Virus record (IMG/VR): IMGVR_UViG_3300032241_000177
Coordinates: 1-23,128 of that record
Length of the DNA stretch: 23,128 nt
DNA from: a virus
Strand: one strand, 5' to 3'
A program made the position numbers and the translations under genes. This document shows, in pieces, positions 20,516 to 23,128 of this stretch. The notes beneath the pieces are model-generated. The model was given only the letters and a program-made list of their open reading frames with translations. It was not told the DNA's origin and did no database searches. Every line of letters starts with the position of its first letter. Position 1 is the first letter of the stretch.

Positions 20516-20996
20516 TTGCTTCTCCTTTATTGTGGTACTCCATTTCTAACATTGTTAGGTTCGCTTCCACATCCGTATTGCGTTTACCTAATAACCCGCT
20601 TGCTTCAAAACATAACATTGAACGGCAATAAAACATATCAAAGTCCACATCATCACCAAAGTTATCCTCCTCGATGTCATCCGTTTCTTCACCGACTCGA
20701 TTAAATAACCCTGATATACCCTCCACCGCTTGCATCTGTTTCCATAACTCGTTCCACGCTTGCACCGCATCATAGTCGGGATACCATTTCCAATTCTCTG
20801 CATGGAATACAAACCGCCCACAATCCCACCCTATGCACTTTTGGTCTTGTTCGTTTGACATCATCAACTCATAGAACTTGGATAGCTTTATAAACCCAAT
20901 CATTTCCTTGAACTTGGCAATACCTTCTTCTTTAGTCGCTGGATAGTTATACGCATCTACGCTAAACCCTCCAGCCACATCACTTCGATAGCCCAT
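20508..20996 (-). CDS. Phage hypothetical protein (MGYRSDV type)
   Basis: The 162-residue protein opens with MGYRSDVAGGFSVDAYNY, a start seen in several phage hypotheticals, and has an alpha/beta core with KFYELMMSNEQDQKCIGWDC and an aromatic loop FVFHAENWKWYPDYDAVQAW. An acidic stretch follows (GEETDDIEEDNFGDDVDFD). No function is known to me. The start overlaps the previous stop (TAATG). Near its 3' end is an extended palindrome copy (20541-20559) encoding N-L-T-M-L-E-M. Confidence 0.6.
   Translation of the reverse strand: MGYRSDVAGGFSVDAYNYPATKEEGIAKFKEMIGFIKLSKFYELMMSNEQDQKCIGWDCGRFVFHAENWKWYPDYDAVQAWNELWKQMQAVEGISGLFNRVGEETDDIEEDNFGDDVDFDMFYCRSMLCFEASGLLGKRNTDVEANLTMLEMEYHNKGEANE
20541..20559. 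repeat. Extended palindrome copy
   Basis: CATTTCTAACATTGTTAGG matches the extended form seen at 16210, 21950 and 23110, here inside a gene and with a one-base centre. Confidence 0.65.
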
Positions 20997-21214
20997 TAGT
21001 TTTCCCCTGTTATTAACTTCTCTTTACCCTTGAAATACCCCGCAAGAAATGCACCTTGTACTAGGAATCGCCATTGCTGGTAGTCCTCGCTTATTACTTT
21101 CGGGTCATTTGCTGGTGCTTTCATCCACAAGTTTTTGTACACAGCAGCATTGTTCTTCTCTAGCTCGTCTATAAAGTTTCGCCACTCTTGCCCAACCGCA
21201 TCATTTATTGTCAT
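20996..21214 (-). CDS. Small phage hypothetical (C-terminal AFLAGYFKGKE type)
   Basis: This 72-residue protein reads MTINDAVGQEWRNFIDELEK in its first part and ends in RFLVQGAFLAGYFKGKEKLI. The last part resembles EQAFMAGFYLKLTKGEE in the 59-residue protein at 21608-21787, so the two may be diverged copies of one small family. It has no cysteines or true membrane span. Both ends overlap neighbours (ATGA at the start, TAATG at the stop). Function is unknown. Confidence 0.55.
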   Translation of the reverse strand: MTINDAVGQEWRNFIDELEKNNAAVYKNLWMKAPANDPKVISEDYQQWRFLVQGAFLAGYFKGKEKLITGEN

Positions 21215-21402
21215 TTCTCACCCCTACTTTGAGCTAACATTGTTAGGTTTTCTTTGGCTATGGACTGCCATACTTGCTTGTTCACCCCCCAGTCTGTCGG
21301 GTCATTGATTACACTTCGAGAGTACGATTCCACCGCAGTCAAAATAAATGCTTTGCGTAACGGGTCATGCTCTATCTGCTTTGCTAGTTCTATTAAGTCC
21401 AT
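21211..21402 (-). CDS. Small hypothetical helical protein
   Basis: I do not recognise this 63-residue protein. It is mostly helical: MDLIELAKQIEHDPLRKAFI, then TAVESYSRSVIND, a short loop with PTDWGVNK, and a final helix with VWQSIAKENLTMLAQSRG. The start overlaps the stop of the CxC zinc-type gene (TAATG). A perfect palindrome copy lies over its last codons (21234-21246), encoding L-T-M-L, and its stop overlaps the next start. No functional motif is visible. Confidence 0.5.
   Translation of the reverse strand: MDLIELAKQIEHDPLRKAFILTAVESYSRSVINDPTDWGVNKQVWQSIAKENLTMLAQSRGEK
21234..21246. repeat. CTAACA/TGTTAG palindrome copy
   Basis: CTAACATTGTTAG is perfect, close to the 3' end of the helical protein gene and 20 bases before the next start. 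Confidence 0.75.
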
Positions 21403-21605
21403 TATGTTGTCCTCTTTGGGTTGGTAATGCTTAAGTCCTTAGGGTCATGTATATATTGATAAGCGCCTTTGGAATAGGGAATCTGTACCACAAACTTGCG
21501 CTCCCTAGCTTCCTTATCACCGCACAATAAACATGTCGTATAACCTAGTTTGATACGCCTTACATCTACTTCTTCACCACATGCACATTCAAAGCCATAT
21601 AACAT
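21402..21605 (-). CDS. Small zinc-ribbon-type phage protein
   Basis: The 67-residue protein has a C-x-C pair (C7, C9) and a C-x-x-C pair (C25, C28) in FECACGEEVDVRR and GYTTCLLCGDKEA, consistent with one zinc ribbon. The C-terminal half reads IPYSKGAYQYIHDPKDLSIT, which is typical of a small phage family I have seen as a conserved hypothetical. It may bind nucleic acid or a host protein. The start codon at 21605 is embedded in a partial palindrome copy, two bases after the previous stop. Confidence 0.65.
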   Translation of the reverse strand: MLYGFECACGEEVDVRRIKLGYTTCLLCGDKEARERKFVVQIPYSKGAYQYIHDPKDLSITNPKRTT

Positions 21606-21611
21606 TGTTAG
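21600..21611. repeat. Partial palindrome copy over a start codon
   Basis: TAACATTGTTAG lacks only the outer C of the left arm. The ATG of the zinc-type gene and the stop of the 59-residue gene both fall within it. Confidence 0.6.
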
Positions 21612-21787
21612 GTTTCCTCTCCCTTAGTTAATTTCAAATAGAACCCCGCCATGAACGCTTGCTCGTATGTCCGCTTTATGGCTATCTCGGTATGCCCTGT
21701 GTAGCCTTTACCCCACACATTCTCCTTCTGATACTTTGCCCACTCTTTGCTCATAACCCTGTGCATTACCAAGTAGTCATCTTTCAT
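21608..21787 (-). CDS. 59-residue phage hypothetical
   Basis: The frame starts at ATG 21787, overlapping the preceding TGA (ATGA), and ends at TAA 21608. The product begins MKDDYLVMHRVMSKEWAKYQ and ends in YEQAFMAGFYLKLTKGEET, a segment that resembles the C-terminus of the 72-residue protein at 20996-21214. It is mostly helical, with several aromatics. Function is unknown. Coupling on both sides and the likely relation to another gene here argue that it is real. Confidence 0.6.
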   Translation of the reverse strand: MKDDYLVMHRVMSKEWAKYQKENVWGKGYTGHTEIAIKRTYEQAFMAGFYLKLTKGEET

Positions 21788-21960
21788 TGGTTGCCCTTCA
21801 CTATTGGTAACTTGTGCGTATCAAGGTAAGACCGATGGACTGTGAGCATATAGTGTTGTTCGCATTGGCTACGCACTATGATGTTGTTCTGTCCTTTGTC
21901 CCACACTTGATACCACTTGTTCTTAATCTTGATAAGGTCGTTTACTGCTATTTCTAACAT
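21784..21960 (-). CDS. 58-residue hypothetical protein
   Basis: This is the first gene after the promoter at 22045-22073. The frame begins at ATG 21960 inside a perfect palindrome copy and ends at TGA 21784. The product starts MLEIAVNDLIKIKNKWYQVW and has a beta-rich pattern with QNNIIVRSQCEQHYMLTVHR, as in a small barrel. I know no family. The Shine-Dalgarno sequence is weak, so the palindrome and an adjacent CCAGC-TT-GCTGG dyad (21969-21980) may shape the leader and set the level of translation. Confidence 0.6.
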   Translation of the reverse strand: MLEIAVNDLIKIKNKWYQVWDKGQNNIIVRSQCEQHYMLTVHRSYLDTHKLPIVKGNQ

Positions 21961-21967
21961 TTGTTAG
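21950..21967. repeat. Extended palindrome copy over the first start codon of a unit
   Basis: TATTTCTAACATTTGTTAG-type sequence: CTAACATTTGTTAG (21954-21967) is perfect with a two-base centre and contains the start codon of the 58-residue gene. Confidence 0.7.
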
Positions 21968-21968
21968 C

Positions 21969-21980
21969 CCAGCTTGCTGG
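21969..21980. repeat. Short dyad CCAGC-TT-GCTGG in a leader
   Basis: A perfect 5+2+5 inverted repeat immediately upstream of the palindrome, in the leader of the 58-residue gene. It may add to an RNA structure there. Confidence 0.4.
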
Positions 21981-22044
21981 TCTCTCTTTCATTAGGTTCT
22001 CCCTGTGGTTGCGTTGTTATAGATAAAGTTCATACTATAACTAT

Positions 22045-22073
22045 ATTGTACCACAATTAGTGGTCTATGTCAA
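22045..22073 (-). promoter_or_regulatory. Sigma70-type promoter of the small early gene unit
   Basis: On the minus strand TTGACA (22073-22068) and TACAAT (22050-22045) are separated by 17 bases, with an extended -10 TGG. It shares CTAATTGTGGTACAATATA with the promoter at 19176-19204, including the inverted repeat ATTGT-GGT-ACAAT over the -10. The -35 box falls on the final two codons of the gene at 22065-22460. Transcription should begin near 22038. Confidence 0.85.
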
Positions 22074-22460
22074 ATCTTTTGGCACTAGTGCTTGGAACGA
22101 ACTTGCAGGGTAGAACTCACCCTCTATCCACTCGCCTTCTTCCTCGGGTTGTTCTTTGGTTTCTAACTTTGTTAGGTTCTTCCTCTGCTTTATCCGCATC
22201 TTGTCGTTAAGTGCTCTGCGTTGCTTGCGACTGTATGGCGCACTACCTTTATCACTTTCGGGAATGTTGTAGTTGAAATCACGATAGAACTTCGCCATCT
22301 TGCGTGACCAAAACACATTGAAATTGACTCGGCTACTCCCTGCATCCATTGCATACGATTGGATTGTTTTGCGTATTTTCTCGTAGCCTGAATAGTCCAA
22401 GTCCTTTAGTTTTGTATAAAGTTGCACATCATCAACACCTAAAATTGCTTCGTAGTCCAT
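22065..22460 (-). CDS. Hypothetical basic/acidic phage protein, 131 residues
   Basis: I do not recognise this protein. It begins MDYEAILGVDDVQLYTKLKD, has a helical first half (YEKIRKTIQSYAMDAG), then a strongly basic patch (YSRKQRRALNDKMRIKQRKN) that could bind nucleic acid, and an acidic end (EQPEEEGEWIEGEFYPASSF). The ATG at 22460 overlaps the first copy of the 13-base motif array, and AGGAAAT serves as ribosome-binding site. It is the first gene beside the candidate origin region, so a replication or origin-binding role is worth testing; this is inference from position and charge. One palindrome copy with a changed base lies at 22163. Confidence 0.55.
   Translation of the reverse strand: MDYEAILGVDDVQLYTKLKDLDYSGYEKIRKTIQSYAMDAGSSRVNFNVFWSRKMAKFYRDFNYNIPESDKGSAPYSRKQRRALNDKMRIKQRKNLTKLETKEQPEEEGEWIEGEFYPASSFQALVPKDLT
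22163..22175. repeat. Imperfect palindrome copy
   Basis: CTAACTTTGTTAG carries the same single base change as the copy at 19630. It encodes L-T-K-L in the 131-residue gene. Confidence 0.6.
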
Positions 22461-22878
22461 GTTATTTCCTAATGTTATTTTGTAAATTTACAAAATTGCA
22501 TGCCATGTTATTTCGTATAGTAATGCAATGTTATGAGAGTATACCACATGTTATTTTGTAAAAGTGGGGTAGTTTGTATGTTATTTCGTGTAATTTGTGC
22601 AAAAAACAATAACAATATAAACCTTTATAGTACAAGGCTTAGATGTCTATTTTATATGTTATTTTATAAAGTTATCATAAAAAAATGGTATATAGCTACC
22701 TAAATGCAATTATGTATAATTTTTGCTTTGCACTACATCTTGTGCACGAAATAACATTTAGAGCCATTCACTCTCCAAAAATTACATAAAATAACCTACA
22801 ATACACCTAAGTCCTTGATTATAAAGGGATGTAACTTTATAAATGCGTTTTTGGTTTATAACACTCATAAAATAACAT
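22459..22878. repeat. Array of about ten copies of a 13-base motif, candidate origin or operator region
   Basis: The motif ATGTTATTTYRTR occurs on the plus strand at 22459 (partial), 22472, 22505, 22528 (seven bases only), 22548, 22578 and 22656. On the minus strand it occurs at 22745-22757, 22785-22797 (one core mismatch) and 22866-22878. Spacing is irregular. Between 22669 and 22744, where orientation switches, the DNA is very AT-rich and could melt easily. Iterons around an AT-rich segment are typical of origins bound by an initiator protein; repressor operators are the alternative. This array fills most of the gene-free stretch 22461-22998. Confidence 0.65.
22538..22546 (-). promoter_or_regulatory. 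Possible extended -10 promoter within the motif array
   Basis: On the minus strand TGGTATACT is an extended -10 box, and the preceding TGTGGTA is shared with the two TACAAT promoters. No good -35 box is present 16-18 bases upstream. It could drive the gene at 22065-22460, with start near 22531. Confidence 0.4.
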
Positions 22879-22917
22879 GGGGACTCTCGCCAATCGGTGC
22901 TCACGCACACGCTTGCG

Positions 22918-22935
22918 TTTCGCTTTCGCTTTCGC
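22918..22935. repeat. Three tandem TTTCGC units
   Basis: TTTCGC is repeated three times without change in a locally GC-richer patch of the gene-free region, between the motif array and the terminator. CCAAT at 22890 and ATTGG at 22937 flank it as distant inverted ends. No function is assigned. Confidence 0.5.
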
Positions 22936-22975
22936 TTATTGGAACTATCATAAAAGAATGTCGGGGATAAACAGA

Positions 22976-23000
22976 AAACAAAAAACCCCAAAAGGGGTTT
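22976..23000 (-). terminator. Rho-independent terminator after the short right-end gene
   Basis: On the minus strand AAACCCC and GGGGTTT form a 7-bp stem with a four-base loop (23000-22983), continuing into a run of six T, then G and TTTT. It begins at the stop codon of the short gene at 22999 and isolates it from the candidate origin region. Confidence 0.9.
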
Positions 23001-23121
23001 AAGTTGATTCTCGTAAAATTTTAATAACTTCGTCTGTTTTGCCATGCTCAAGTAGGACTAATAAAGTTCTCAAATAATCTTGCATCATTCGTTCGGTCAT
23101 GATTTTCTCCATTTCTAACAT
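22999..23121 (-). CDS. Short hypothetical protein before a terminator (33-40 residues)
   Basis: The frame ends at TAA 22999, directly at a strong terminator. Two starts are possible: ATG 23121 (MLEMEKIMTERMM, 40 residues), which lies inside a palindrome copy, or ATG 23100 (MTERMMQDYL, 33 residues), which has GGAG at good spacing and is the better supported one. The product contains two helices with DYLRTLLVLLEHGKTDEVIK, like small phage regulators or helper peptides, but I cannot name it. A frame that ends exactly at a terminator is unlikely to be chance. Confidence 0.55.
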   Translation of the reverse strand: MLEMEKIMTERMMQDYLRTLLVLLEHGKTDEVIKILREST

Positions 23122-23128
23122 TTGTTAG
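23110..23128. repeat. Extended palindrome copy at the right edge
   Basis: CATTTCTAACATTTGTTAG ends at the last base of the window. CTAACATTTGTTAG (23115-23128) is perfect with a two-base centre and covers the longer start codon of the short gene. Confidence 0.7.

Noticed and set aside
22696-22767. 23-codon frame (MALNVISCTRCSA...) with GGAGAG before the ATG inside the motif array
   Set aside because: It is very short, and part of its sequence is simply a motif copy. The ribosome-binding site is good, so it is noted, but there is not enough to call a gene.
22782-23051. Minus-strand open frame of 89 codons at the right end
   Set aside because: It runs through the terminator at 22976-23000 and across the better-supported short gene at 22999-23100, with low-complexity sequence from the TTTCGC repeats. 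It lies partly over the motif array and has no family resemblance.
13866-23128. CRISPR-like reading of the repeated palindrome
   Set aside because: Spacing between copies ranges from about 200 to over 1400 bases and most copies are inside genes, so there is no repeat-spacer array.
1-23128. tRNA genes, insertion sequences and integrase or attachment sites
   Set aside because: I read both strands for tRNA-like cloverleaf ends, transposase or recombinase motifs and terminal inverted repeats and saw none. A tRNA-finding program would be decisive for tRNA.

Overview
The window reads as the replication and early region of a tailed double-stranded DNA bacteriophage genome. Every supported gene lies on the minus strand. 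Genes are packed with ATGA or TAATG stop/start overlaps, many are under 100 codons, and no ribosomal, tRNA or housekeeping gene is visible. Recognisable products are phage-type: a family A DNA polymerase, an archaeo-eukaryotic-type primase (cut by the left edge), an SNF2-like helicase, a VRR-NUC nuclease, a Cas4/RecB-like nuclease and a DUF3310 protein. The sequence is AT-rich, with Shine-Dalgarno starts and sigma70-type promoters. That fits a phage of a Gram-negative bacterium, but the host cannot be named. No structural, packaging or lysis gene is seen.

Read in the direction of transcription (right to left): (1) 23121-22999 is a short gene ending at a strong terminator. (2) 22998-22461 is a 540-base non-coding, AT-rich stretch with about ten copies of a 13-base motif (ATGTTATTTYRTR), seven rightward and three leftward; it is the best origin or operator candidate. 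(3) 22460-19206 holds small, mostly unrecognised early genes and an internal promoter at 22045-22073. (4) 19204-14183 starts with a near-twin promoter and a palindrome-built attenuator-like hairpin. It continues with a MoxR-type AAA ATPase, a small sigma-region-4-like protein, a metallopeptidase-like/VWA protein, a DUF3150-like protein, a large unknown protein and a ribbon-helix-helix protein, and closes at a terminator. (5) 14167-2109 starts at a promoter placed so that the VRR-NUC mRNA would be leaderless. It runs through DNA polymerase, many small genes, four glycosyltransferases, a Cas4/RecB-like nuclease and an SNF2 helicase. (6) 2112-1 has its own promoter and encodes a coiled-coil-type protein, a four-cysteine candidate ssDNA-binding protein, an HTH protein and the primase.

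The most unusual signal is a palindrome, CTAACA-(1 or 2 bases)-TGTTAG. It occurs about 15 times between 13866 and the right edge and was not found to the left. Copies lie inside genes in two reading frames, across start codons, and as the stem of a terminator-like hairpin in the leader of the MoxR gene. This looks like a distributed DNA- or RNA-level control element with no counterpart I can name. Other points of interest are the motif array, two pairs of matched promoters, the MoxR/VWA/DUF3150 module and the glycosyltransferase cluster within the replication region.
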